From: Schistosoma haematobium
Lineage: Eukaryota; Platyhelminthes; Trematoda; Strigeidida; Schistosomatidae
DNA length: 64,000 nucleotides
Reading direction: 5' to 3'
Assembly: GCF_000699445.3 (NCBI RefSeq)
Contig: NC_067199.1
Coordinates: forward strand, 29,658,402-29,722,401
Shown here: positions 48,945 to 60,830 of the stretch, piece after piece
Numbering within the stretch: the first letter of the stretch is position 1
Layout: every line of letters starts with the position of its first letter
Translations under genes and position numbers: made by a program
The notes under the pieces: model-generated
What the model was told of the DNA's origin: nothing
The model's input: the letters and a program-made list of their open reading frames with translations, nothing else
The model's database searches: none

Positions 48945-49307
48945 AGATCATGAACCGATTGATGTTAGACCACCATCTTTGGAAACCTGGAAGCACTGGA
49001 CATCCGTTTCGTCCTATTGTGGGACTCCTCAGCAGTGCACATCCACGATCCCGTGAGCGGGATTCGAACCCAGGCCCTTCGGTCTCGTGTGCGAACACTT
49101 AACCTACTGGACCACTGAGCCGGCATCCAATGGTGATAGTGTCTAACATCAACCAATCCACGAAATTGCGCGACCAACTTCCATTGTACTGAGGTAGATA
49201 CCTGTCTCTACCCGACAATAGGACGAAATGGTCGTCCAGTGCTGCCAGGTTTCCAACGGTAGTCTAACATCAATCGGTTCATGATCTCAATCAAAAACTT
49301 AATAATT
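48945..49307 (-). mobile_element. SINE-HH composite copy: full unit (minus) joined to an inverted second 3' half (plus)
   Basis: On the minus strand: leader, A box TGGTCCAGTAGG, B box GGTTCGAATCC, hammerhead (48993-49038), short 3' region. At 49216/49217 the leader (reading ...CTCTACCCGAC on plus) is joined to a plus-strand 3' half that begins AATAGGACGAAATGG and runs to CAAAAACTTAATAAT. The outer parts are therefore inverted repeats of about 90 bp. The same junction occurs at 28092/28093. No TSD identified. Confidence 0.85.
48993..49038 (-). ncRNA. Hammerhead ribozyme, type I, all core bases intact (SINE-HH)
   Basis: Minus strand, 46 nt. Stem I GCACTG/CAGTGC (6 bp perfect), core CTGAGGA, stem II GTCC/GGAC with loop CACAATA, then GAAA, two-base-pair stem III AC-GGAT-GT, and cleavage residue C17 at 48999 (GUC site). 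Every invariant position of the CUGANGA...GAAA...UH consensus is present. It sits 3' of a tRNA-like Pol III promoter. The order of elements matches the Sm-alpha hammerhead, but stems and loops differ. Activity is inferred, not shown. Confidence 0.85.
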
Positions 49308-49404
49308 ATTCAGTGATATAATTCATATTCTTTTCCTGATTTTCTTTCGTCTTTTTCTTATCTTTCACTTTGTCTAGTAGGTTTTTATTTTACAAATATA
49401 TATA

Positions 49405-49600
49405 TTGTGGGACTCCTCAGCAGTGCGCATCCACGACCTCGCCCCGTGCGAGATTCGAACCCAGAACCTAATGGTTTCGTGCACAAGCACTTAACCACTA
49501 GACCGTCCAGTACTCTCAGGTTTTCCACGGTGGTTTAGCTTCAGTTGACTCATGATCTTAATCATTGAAATTACTATAATATCCACAAAACCCATCTGAT
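49405..49600. mobile_element. SINE-HH with inverted 5' part, broken inside the hammerhead
   Basis: 49407-49493: antisense tRNA-like part (TTCGAACCC in plus) with the first half of the hammerhead (GACTCCTCAGCAGTGCGCAT). 49494-49598: sense 3' part beginning GTCCAGTAC at the ribozyme cleavage region. Only the bases between, about 14, are missing. Ends in (TA)n. Confidence 0.78.
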
Positions 49601-49671
49601 ATATATATATATATATATACCTTGCAAAGTAAATATATAATTCGACTGTTCAAAGTGTATTGGTTTAGTAT

Positions 49672-49735
49672 TATCACATAGTTCTGATAATCATCTTCTC
49701 ATTGCATTATTCAAATTTATCAAAGGAACAAAATG
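49672..49735 (-). repeat. Half-copy of the foldback repeat family
   Basis: Complement of the hairpin arm (ATCACATAGTTCTGATAAT, CTTCTCATTGCATTAT) together with the arm-adjacent AAATTTATCAAAGG seen at 22.3 kb. Confidence 0.65.
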
Positions 49736-49839
49736 TTTTTTTAAATTCCTTTCTTTCAACGAATATTAGCAAATAAAAAGGTTTTTAAATTTCGGAAATC
49801 GAGAAGAAATTTCTTGAGTTATAGTGCGAGATTGTGACA

Positions 49840-50110
49840 AGTCGAACGCTTAACCTACTGGACTACTGAGCCGTCATCCAATGGTGTTGATTTCTAACAT
49901 CAACCAATCCACAAAATTGCGCGACCATCTTCCATTGTACTGTGGTAGACACCTGTCTCTACCCGACACGGATTAGCTCCACTAGTCACTGCTTCTCACT
50001 AGAACTCTGAGGATTCCCTCACGAAGCTAGTCACTAGTGAGCACATGTTAGTTATCAGTATAAGGGTTGTGAAGATTATTACGTTTTTGATTGAAAAGCT
50101 CAATAACAAG
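49840..50110 (-). mobile_element. SINE-HH leader and tRNA-like part, 3'-truncated
   Basis: Minus strand from 50105: TCAATCAAAAACGTAATAAT, TTCACAACCCTTATACTGAT (a copy of the family 3' end), the long leader with GGAGCTAATCCGTGTCGGG, then the A-box region GGCTCAGTAGTCCAGTAGG. It breaks off before the B box. Confidence 0.75.
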
Positions 50111-50779
50111 AAAACAACTATTCAGGGTTCTTGGTTTTGTCAAATATATTCCTAAATTCACTTGGATGAATATCTGTTAGCAGATGCATAAATTTATTAA
50201 AAGGTTATAAAGTAACTGAAAAAACTAATCAGTGTACTATCGATAAACGGATGCCTAACAGTCAGTTGAATTTGGTTGAATTTTTCAGCTTTTTTCTTTA
50301 ATAACATTCATTGATTCGACTGTTTGACTTAAGCTTACATATAACCGAGTTTTAAGCTTTTATTTGAAAATTTAATACTTAAAGTCAAAATGAAATTTTA
50401 GGTTGGAATCCATCTCAGTACATCCTTATTTGGTCGATAAAAGAGTAAAGATTTCGCTAACCCAAATACTCTACAAATTTTTGATGACATTTTGTTAAAG
50501 ATCAAGATCTTAATAAAATATCGTTCTACAGTATTTAATCCGTGAAAGTTTAGTAAAACTCATCGTATCTCAGAAATAGTTTTTTTCAAAATGATAAAGA
50601 CGATTATACTACGAATCATTTATCACCTACGTAGAAAACCGTTTCATTCACCCAATGGTTTGTAGTGACATTATGAATTAGCCTATAACGTGTTTATGTA
50701 ATTACCATGTACAGAAAAATGTTCTTTAAATATCTTTATCTAGATATTTCCTTGCCACCAACCTTCTCTGTCCATAGTT

Positions 50780-51060
50780 GTTTCGTTTTTGTTGCTCACT
50801 TCAATGTTCGCCTCTCTACTTTTCTCTATCTGTTGATCAAAAGTCGCTAGCTGTAGTATCCAGACTTTGCGTTTCGTTCCATTCGAGATTCGTCATCTGG
50901 ATGTGTCTAAATACCAGTGTTGACCCTTACGCTTGGACTCAGCAGCTTAGTGAAATATCACGAAAGGCAGTGAGTTTGGGTTCTGGTGTGAATAGTAACA
51001 CTAGTGTCCAGGTTCGTCCAAATGACAAGCCTCACAGAGAACAAAAAATATGATTTCTGG
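50780..51060 (-). repeat. Hammerhead-like repeat remnant of unclear family
   Basis: On the minus strand at 50858-50902: ATCCAGA/TCTGGAT (7-bp stem I), TGACGA, then GAACGAAACGCAAAGTC. The arrangement is hammerhead-like, but the first core base is A instead of C and stem II does not pair properly. Flanking sequence does not match Sm-alpha closely. Could be a diverged Sm-alpha or a Penelope-associated ribozyme. Confidence 0.45.
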
Positions 51061-54000
51061 ACTTCATTGTTAACCACAGTCCAAATTTAATTATAACAAA
51101 CCACAGTTTACTTTTGAATTTATTCACTTCAAGTAACCAACAAAGACCGATACATTAAAATGTGAAAATAACAAGATATATAGTGGTGAAACGAAATTAT
51201 CTATGTGCATCATTCAATAATCCCATTTTTAACATTTAAACAACTACCATTAGTCAAAAAACAAAACAAAATATATATTACAAATACTTTTCTTTGTGTA
51301 TGTATCTATATGTGCTATCCATTCGTGTGTTATCCATATATGTGAGCGTTTGATAAAGAACGAGAGAGAGAGAGAGAAAACTTACGTTTCATTATTCCGA
51401 TGTAGTTACCTTTGACTAGGATAAATTTTAATGGTTCATACAGATTATTATAAATAGGCAATTGAAAGTATAAATAATGATAAAAGTATGCAGAAAAAAC
51501 TAATCGGTAGAGAAAAATAACCAGAAAATAATAATAATAATAATAGAGGAGGCGAAAATTACTAATGATTAAACTTTATATATATATATAGATGTATTAC
51601 ACCCCAAGGTATACACATTACAAATGGACACTCACACACATATATACACACGTACAGAATAGGAAATATAGTAATTTTCTCCCACACTTTTTTTATTATT
51701 AATAATAAATAATTTAGAAACATAAATTTTAATCAAAGGAAAAACGAAACTAGTCAAACTAACTGATTAAACAATAAAATACTTTCCCCTCTTGTAAAAA
51801 AAAGAAGAAGAAAACCCTGTGTTGTTTTTTGGTGGGGAGGATGTCTTTACAAGAAAATAACATTTAAAATTACTTCATTAATATACACAGACAAATACAT
51901 ATGAACACAGAAAGACAGAACCTGTAATATTTATATATAAACATGAAAAAGAAAAAGAGAACCGATAGTCAGTTGTTCATTTAGATATTTTAAAAAGACT
52001 TAATTACACTGTTATAATGATTAAGTGTTGTGCAATTTGAGTTGATCTCTGTGAAAACAATCATCAGTTAGTAAATGTTTGAAGAAAATACAAAATTTTG
52101 TAAACATAAGCTAACATGAAATGTTTGTAGAATATAATCATTGCATTGTACCTCATTTTCATTCTTCTTATAATCGTAAGCAAATTAACAAATCTAATCA
52201 AATCATAAAAATTATTAAGAATATACTCATATATATAGGAATCTAAACAATGAATTGTTAATCGGAGAACAGTGATTTATTTTACCAACATCATAGAGTA
52301 GCTAAAACGTAAACTTTTTTTCTCAAGGAGTTCTTTTATGAGTGAATAGTATAGCAGTTTTAGAATATTGGAGAATGTAATTTTGTTTTGTAGCATGACA
52401 ACAACTTTTAAGGATGGATAAAGAAGGGATGTTTTGAATGTATAAGTTTGTATATAGGTGAACAAAAAAAACGAAACTACGAAATCATTACAGATTCTAC
52501 AAATACTCATATGTGAAAGGAGCAAATTGCAGGATATTTTATTTGAACACTAAAACAGTGAAATGTAGGCACTCGATATTATGTAAACTGTGATGAAGAT
52601 TTGTGGCTGAAGTGAATGCTCTAATTAGTGTTGTTTTTTTTCTGACCCGAATAACGCAATCAAGAAACTCTCATTATTGTTCTGGATAACAAATCTTACT
52701 TCAAGTAGAAATAATCTTACAAAAATTAGTTAATTGTGATGACCTTATTTGCGTCTGCTTTTCCTTGTAAGTTTATTTTATATCTTAATGCATCTTCTCA
52801 TTATAATGGATTATCTTATCCGACATCTAGTGTTGTAAGAGATTAAACCTTTCTATAAGAACTGATTAATAGGATTTATGTTTATACGTTTGTTGACTGC
52901 GGATAGATTTAGCTCCCAAGCTTTCACAAAAACGTCCCACATTTCTTAGAGTTTCCAGAATCTGGTATATTGCATCACTTCTAGCTAAATTTATGTCACT
53001 CATGTATTTTTTCATTTTCGTTATTGCTTTGGTTTGTGTTATATATAACCTTATGACCCACCAGCCATTTCCGAATGAACTATGGTTACAGATATCTCAA
53101 CTTTGTTTTTTTTACGAAGTATCTCTTTTTCTAACCATATGGTTTAGCTTTTCAGCACTAGTTACTTATAATCCTTTCAGTCTGTTTCATAAATCAGCTC
53201 ATTAATTTGAAGTCTATCAGGGAGCACCAATTCCATCAACATTACAAGTAAGCCTTGCTAATGAGTGTCATCTAGCATAAGATTTAGGTCAAGCACGGTT
53301 TCCATCTGACTACCTCTAACTACCTAACAAGACATTGATCTGTAAGGTAATGGTTGTAAGTAGTCGGAAGGTAACCCTGGACCTATTTGTCATCCATCCA
53401 CAAAATAGTTTCGAAGTAGCTGATACTCCCTGGCGGACTAAATCCCTTGTCATCTGACTTCACAATCAGAGCCGTCACCATTGAGCAATCTAGGTTGCGA
53501 CCGACCTCTTCATGACGGAAATGTATCAACAATTGATTGACCATTAAGTAGTGACCAATGTCATTTATATCAAGTCTTTAGTATTGATAGAATTCTATTG
53601 ACCAAGTTCCAGTGTGGCCACTAATTTAAGTGATTCGATATCGCGTACACTATGTTAAGATGTATCTTCACGTTTACAAATAAGCTTTACTATGAAATCT
53701 AAGTCAAGTAGAGTTTCTTGTCAACTGCTTCCAACCACCTAACAAAAAATTGATCTCTTTTTCATATTCTCAAATTCAATAAAAATTCAATCTTTTCAAC
53801 CAATCATTCATCTTAATGAAAAATTGTTGTTACTATTTCAAACTAAACGGTAATTTAACTATTTAATATTTTCATTAGTCATTAGTTAGTTTGCTTTATT
53901 TTGTTTTAACTATAAATTGAAACAAAATTCATCGAGATAAAGTTTGCTGTTGTTGTTTTCATATTTTATTTCTCATTAATAATTCATTGTTTGTTTGCTT

Positions 54001-57000
54001 GTTTGTTCATTTGTTTGTTTATTTATTTATTCTTGTCTTATTCCATTCGATTATGGAAAAAGGAACACGATAATATTGTAAAGGTTGAAATCATAGCTTA
54101 AACATTAAAATGGTAATTACTCTTTATCATTAGTAGTAGTAGTAGTAATAATAGTAGTATTAGTAGAACCATTATTAATGTGGTGCAAAATCTCTTACTA
54201 ATTTTGCTACTTTCATTAAATTTCACTGTGTTTAACTAAATAAATTGATACCTATTGAATGATGAGTGTAAACATAAACGTTAAAAAAGAGGTAATGTGT
54301 AGCTATTTATCATTTAATGCCTGTTTATATATGTATACGCCCATGTGAATGTGTTTAGGTGTGTGAAATATGTATATACATAAGTAAGCAAAAACGAAAC
54401 ACAATTTAACTAACAAGAAATTAAAAGAAAAGAGAATTATTTAATTGAAATTAATTATAGGTTATTACCTATGTGTTTATGATTAATGTGAGTAGCAAAT
54501 ACTCGTATAAATACATACTGATATATACTGTTACAAATATATATAGGGAATTAAAGTGATAATCTCTGGGCAATAGTAGAAAACGACTGTTTCGTTTCAG
54601 AGAAATAAAGAAAAATGTGTTATATTCCTGACCCTACTGTTAAATACTTGAAATCTGAAATCATGTCAATACCCAGGATATGAAATAAAAATACTAAAAA
54701 CTAATACAAGCGAAGACTACCTCCCACCATCCAATAATACTAAGCCCTCGTAGATAGTTTAATTAGTTTATCATTTATTACTAGTAATATTTCTTTTTAA
54801 TTAACAAATAAGTAATCTATAAACATCTGAAATTAGAATTTTATAATTACTATGGAAAGCATACTTATCCTTTTATCATTCATAACGATTATGCAGATTA
54901 ATTTATAGATTAATATAGAAATAATACATAATCCGATTAATCTATTCGCGTATATTTACAGATATAAGTAGTATGTACTCATACATTTAAATAAATCTAC
55001 ATGTTATATAAACAATAAATTATTGAATTCATTTTCAATAGTCTATTGACCATATTTAACAGATTATCCAATTAATTTCTGTTAATATTCATTCATATCG
55101 TCCATCTTAATTCATGTGTGATAATAATTATTCTTTACAAGAAAAAAAGAGAAGAAAACCTATCACAATTGTTTTTCTACTTACATGCTTATTTTTATTA
55201 GAAAACAATATATTACTTAATATACTTATTTACAAGTATAGGATATTATGAGATATACAACTCAGTTCAAATTGTTATAAAACATGCATGTAAAATGATT
55301 GAATAGCAATGAAATAAGACAGATTCAGTGCTTGAGGACTTAAGGACTTCTGTAGTCTAGCATCTAGCCTGAACTTGTGTTGTTTAGTGGGAGAATGGAA
55401 TGAGCAGATTGTGAGAGAGAATTTGTGGAATAAAAAAGTGAACCGAAGACTCAGTAAGAACACAGGATACACTTGCATTCAACCGCGAAAGCAGTTAACA
55501 ACAGTGATCAATAATACATGTGTGCTATTATGCTAGCCTAGCAATCAAGACTAGAGGTTAATAGCATGAGATTTCGAATGCGTTACACGACTGCGCATGA
55601 TGAAGAAAATACTGTCTGAACACTTGCGATAATATATTGTTCATCTGTGTGCGCTTGGTAAGTTATATAAAATAAGATGATAAAATAAGATGTCCGGTTA
55701 TGAATAACCCGAATCCCACCTCCAGAACCGAGTTGGTAGACTAGACCGAAGAACATAACTTAGCCTGGTTATCACCAACTAACAAACTATTGAGCTTGAC
55801 GAAATAGTTTGACGCAGACAAGATTTCATATGTATTCTACAAAATAACAAGTCACTTCAACTGGTACACTGACATCTATTCTTCCAAACTCAACACAGTC
55901 TACTGCAAGCTCGAATTCAAAACTCCTAACACTACAGTTATGTAGTAACCATTCTGATCTTCCAGTGTTGTGGATTAGTATATTTAATATGTTTGCTTAC
56001 CAATATCAATTACCTACCAGATTTTAGTCATTATCACATTTGATTCACCATTCTGTAGAAGGCGGTACAAATATTACAAACAATATCGTTTTCGACTTCT
56101 TCATTTATATGGATATTTGCATAGCTGAGTTGATAAACTAATAGCCTCCAACATACATGGAGTTATTTCTATCCTTTATCACTAGTGAGTCAACTTCAGA
56201 TTATTAGCTAAAGAGTTATACTGATTTACTGAATATTCTTAAGTGTAAAATAGAAGTATTAGTTCAGTTTATATCATAAGCGTAAATAATACATAAATCT
56301 TCTGTGTATTGAACACTTACTTTCCAGTGACTCAGTGAACACAAACTTGTACTGAAAAAACAAAACATCGGAACTGACATAAGCTGAAAACAGTCACAAA
56401 TTAGCGAACATCAGACAATAAACCCAGAAATCAATATACAATTAAATTCATAATATTTACGTCTTTTATCGAGCACTTTGACATTATTCTACTGAATTCG
56501 AATCCATCGATCTACATTTTCAAACCCACTGAACTGACAAAATAGGGTAGAAATCAACTTCCAGCCGTCACCTTCCACAAGTAGCTAATCCTAAAGGAAC
56601 ACTAGTAGCGCGTTCCAGTATTCACTCTTTACTGCAAAGTACTGAAAATATTTCGAGAGTTTAAGTATCCTGTTAATTGTGTGATTGCTGATGTTGGTTA
56701 GGACAATCTTTGCACAGTTAGGACTGGAATGTTTTATGTTAATCTTGGTCATCAACTACAGAACTTCCGATTGACACTGTGGAGGTGTAGTGAACTCTGT
56801 TTTTTCACCTGTAAAACTTGCTTCATCTAAGTTGAAGAGATTCTATCCATCTTTATGTTCGAACATCATTGTCTGCAGAGGATTACTGGAATCTAGTGGC
56901 AATATCATATCGCTACTTCTTTGGAGAGTGTATTCGAGCATAGTAAAAGTGATAACTCACTTTATCTTGTCGTTATTGATACACTGACATCACTAGCTTA

Positions 57001-57464
57001 GTGAGATGCTATACACCAGCTTTTATATAGAGCATCTTATTCGTCATTACCTATTTCATTCAGTTACAGTAGATAGGTGATCTGTTTACGATATCGTATC
57101 ATAAAATAAAGGATGGTCTCAACTTGTTCAAGTTAACATTGTTTACGAGACATTTCAGCCTTATTAGTTTTATTTCATTACAACAAAATTTGTATACTTT
57201 AATGTTGGATGTATTTACCTTAAACTGGATTATCATTTAGAACATAAATTAAAATCTGAAACCTTAGAATTTAATGAGAGATTTTTAAGGAGTATATTCC
57301 TCGTTTTTATATCCATGCTCTAACATAAATACATGCAAATCTTAACCAGGTTTAATGATATATTTTACGTCCTAAATCTCTCATTATAATCGCCGGTTTT
57401 CTTCCCAAAATCCATTTGAATATCAATAACTAAGCTTTTAAATTCACTTGTTTTACTTGTATCT
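51061..57464. other. Intergenic, AT-rich
   Basis: Microsatellites ((GA)n at 51362-51378, (TAG)n near 54131) and the weak direct repeat at 53.2-53.8 kb. A frame at 56790-56987 lacks known motifs. No gene recognised. Confidence 0.5.
53245..53755 (+). repeat. Imperfect direct repeat pair
   Basis: 53245-53345 and 53670-53753 share TTACAARTAAGC...GTCAAG...ACCTAACAA...ATTGATCT in the same order at roughly 75 percent. Possibly two copies of an old element; family unknown. Confidence 0.4.
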
Positions 57465-57620
57465 TCCGATTGTTGTTGGATAACGCGATGGCGTTTGAAG
57501 CAAACGGTACTGGGTACTGGGAGTAAACATCAACTCTGGGATGAAGGTACATCCAGCTGACAAGTGAAAAATAGGACGAAACGCGCATCCTGGATTCCAC
57601 TGTTAGCCACTATTCATCTT
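57465..57620 (+). mobile_element. Sm-alpha-type SINE with core-mutant hammerhead
   Basis: tRNA-like start GCGATGGCGTTTGAAGC, then a hammerhead at 57551-57595: ATCCAG/CTGGAT stem I and CGAAAC intact. The core reads CTGACAA (G8 to A, the residue proposed as general base or acid in catalysis), stem II is broken, and the site reads AUC. Confidence 0.8.
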
Positions 57621-58163
57621 TGCTTAACTAAACTTTTGTTTATAATTATATTACTCCATGTAATTTTAAACTATTTCCAACTTATGAGAAGCGGTGAATG
57701 AATTGATTTTATCCTACAAATCGAGTTGTTCTAACTTTGTCTAAATTCTAGAAGAGATTCAGTTTTATGAAATGAGAACAGTATTATTGATAAATTAATA
57801 ACTATTTGGTGTTTCTAAACAATTAATAAAACTTATACTACTTAAGAATATGAGTAGTGTAACAATATCAACATCAGTAGAAAAATGTATGAACTTATGA
57901 TACTTCATTCTTAAGTATGAATATATCACACACATGTTTACTGTAAATAATTTTACAAAATGAATTTTGGTTGTTTTTTTTTTAAAGAAACTGCATTACA
58001 CTAAACTGATTAATTTCCTATAAATAATGTTACTATTTTACACACATGTATATACATTATAAATGAGGTCATCACTGATTTTATGCATACTGTTAAATTA
58101 TTATATACATCTTCGATTGTATTGAGCATTAAATATAGTTGACTGTAATTTGATAGATGTGTA

Positions 58164-58430
58164 TACCACCATGGATAACCTGGGATCACTGGATGGCCAT
58201 CTCGTCCTAGTGTGGGACTCCTCAGCAGTGCATATTCACGATCCCACACCCCGCGAGATTCGAACCCGGGACATATCAGTCTCGCGCCAGGCGCTTAACC
58301 AACCAGATCACTGAGCCGGCATCCACGAAGTTGCGCCACCGTATACCATTGTCTTCAGTGAGCTGGTCTAGCTTCAATTGACTCATGATTTCAATCTGTG
58401 AAATTTCTAAAATTCTCTACAAACCCTTTC
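58164..58430. mobile_element. SINE-HH with inverted 5' part and 9-bp TSD
   Basis: 58164-58362: antisense 3' bit, hammerhead, tRNA-like (B box TTCGAACCC in plus) and leader. 58363-58430: sense 3' end (GGTCTAGCTTCAATTGACTC). AGATGTGTA flanks both sides (58155-58163, 58431-58439). Hammerhead 58186-58231 (minus): CTGAGGA and stem II intact, but GAAA reads GAGA and the site is AUC. Confidence 0.85.
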
Positions 58431-59830
58431 AGATGTGTACACATTGAAATTCTATGTAGTATCCTTTTAATTACAACAGAACATAATGTATATTTATTGA
58501 TTACTGAGAAGAATAATATTATACAATATAAGTAGTATTAAATCTTAAATAAACAAATTTCCAAAATATTTCCATATGTATGACCTAGATTAATATTATT
58601 TCTATTATTAGCAGCAGTTATTTTTATGATACAACTATCATGATTGAGTTATCCTATTATTTCATTGAATTTAATGTATACTTCTATTGTAGTATCATGT
58701 CATGTTAATTAATTTCTTTTAAAAATTTCTTTCATGAAAGAAAACCAAGTATACACATTTGAATTGATAAAAATGTCAGTGGAGAAGTGCATGGCAAATC
58801 CTTTTCTTTAATATATGTTTGTACAGACGTATACAAACTCATATATATGCACATTTCTGATTTTTACCCCATTTATTAACCTCATACACATATGGTTCAT
58901 TAATCTGAAAGTGATTATATGAATATTATGTATCAATTGAATGTATAAAGGATTTCAATGTTAATTTCAACCTGTTAAATAACATATTCTAAAATATAAC
59001 AGAATTGGTACAAAGTATCTATAAACTATCAAAAAGATTACTTGTTAGATTTAGATATTTTGTTCTATTGAACTTTTAATAATGAACATCTTTATGGAAT
59101 AGTTATTATCAACGACTATCACTAGCTGAAGTATCATTTGAAGTTTTTAAAAAAAAGAATTGAATTGTCGTTTCTTTTTAGGTTGAAACTCTTGACTAAT
59201 CCCTTATAATATTAAGCCTTAGCACTTAAAAAAAAGATAGTAACATCAAAATTATTTAATCTTTCAGCCAGTAATTGATGTTTATCATTTGCAACTTTAA
59301 TCTATTCAAGATATAATACAATCAACTCACAGTGTTCCAACCTTTTTTTTTCTAAAAATGTATGACTAGTGAGTAAAACAATAGAGTACAATATTTCAGC
59401 AAATATATACTTCAATAATATGCTGATATGCAACTATATGGTATGTTACTTGTTATTGGAGTTATATAACACTAATTAATTATCCACTACAAATAATTGC
59501 TATTATTTAGTGTCATTAATGTCTTTATTGTGAACTTGGTGTTTCTTGTACCTAAACGCTTTGACTGCTACACTATTCACGTTTAATATTAATAAGTAAA
59601 ATGAAAACAGTCTACAGTATCATAATCATAAAACCCATTCATTTGATTAATTACGCTAAATACAATTATGTAAAGAATTGTGTATATAAGTGGATGCAAG
59701 ATAGATAGAATGAAATATATTTTGACGGTAAATATTTAGCGAATGTCATTATCATAAGTGCTTCTTTACAAAGACTTTCCACAGCAACATCCTAGATCTA
59801 TACTAGTAACAGATTGGATTCTATCTTAAT

Positions 59831-59831
<1 letters not shown>

Positions 59832-59875
<44 letters not shown>
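59832..59875. repeat. (TA)n microsatellite
   Basis: About 22 units, intergenic. Confidence 0.96.
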
Positions 59876-59876
<1 letters not shown>

Positions 59877-60689
59877 CAACTTTCGCCATGATGAATGATA
59901 AGGCGATTAATAGTTTAATCAACTGGAATGCAAATGACATATGAAATTGGTTTTGTTTTCCAATCGTGTGTGACAGATATTCATCCCATCTTAAGAAGAA
60001 TTATAGATGCTTCATTGAACGATTCTTGTTAAATGCAATTTAGTTCAATGTATACATATCTGACTGCTAATGTAACTTCAAATAAATCATATAAAATATC
60101 ATGTATTACCAAATCATTTTGATTTATTTTGTAAGTTAAATAAATCCTTATCATTAGTCTTCTCGCCTTTTCTCCTGTGTTCAAGTTGACAAGCAGATTG
60201 AGTCTTGAGTTATTAGAAGCGGCTATGAAAGTGAATCAACGTTTCATTTAGCAAAATTTATTAATGAAAAAAATTACTGATAATAACTCGTTTTCAGAAA
60301 ATAATTTAATTTCAACGAACTTTACTGTCATCATAATACTGAAACCGGAATAATAATCAGAAATAATCATTTTATGTGCCCTATCATTAGTGGAATGATT
60401 AAAATTAATAGCTCGAAATTTATTTTCTGACAGCAATGAGTTGATTAGCTGAGCTATCATGATTCTAACACAAGAGTACATTGATCCAAGATGCTACAAT
60501 CTACACAATATGATGAGGTTAACAGGACTAAATTATAAAGTACTTGAAATAATGGTAGTACCAACAAGAAACCAGTCATACATAAAACAGACTATGAAGA
60601 ATAGATATAAGTCGAGGGATAATAAGTGTGCAATAATAGTAATGAAATTCAAGATTTAATGGAAGATAAATAATGTATGCCTCTTCATT

Positions 60690-60830
60690 AACACAATTGT
60701 TAAGACTAATCGCTTTCCGTGAGAATTTTTAGGTCCTGGGTTCCAACCATGGTGGGATCATTGATGCGCACTAATGAGGAGTTCAATAATAGATGATACA
60801 GCTTTTCAGTCTCTTCTGGTCTTCAAAAAG
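60690..60830 (+). mobile_element. SINE-HH remnant
   Basis: GGTCCTGGGTTCCAACCATG in the B-box region, GATGCGCACTAATGAGGAG, then decayed sequence. Confidence 0.6.

Noticed and set aside
49061..49118. Possible genuine tRNA gene (A and B boxes consensus)
   Set aside because: The acceptor stem does not pair and the same block recurs in many SINE copies; it is the SINE promoter.
52993..53205. 70-codon frame with hydrophobic stretches
   Set aside because: No homology recognised, AT-rich, no splice or promoter support.
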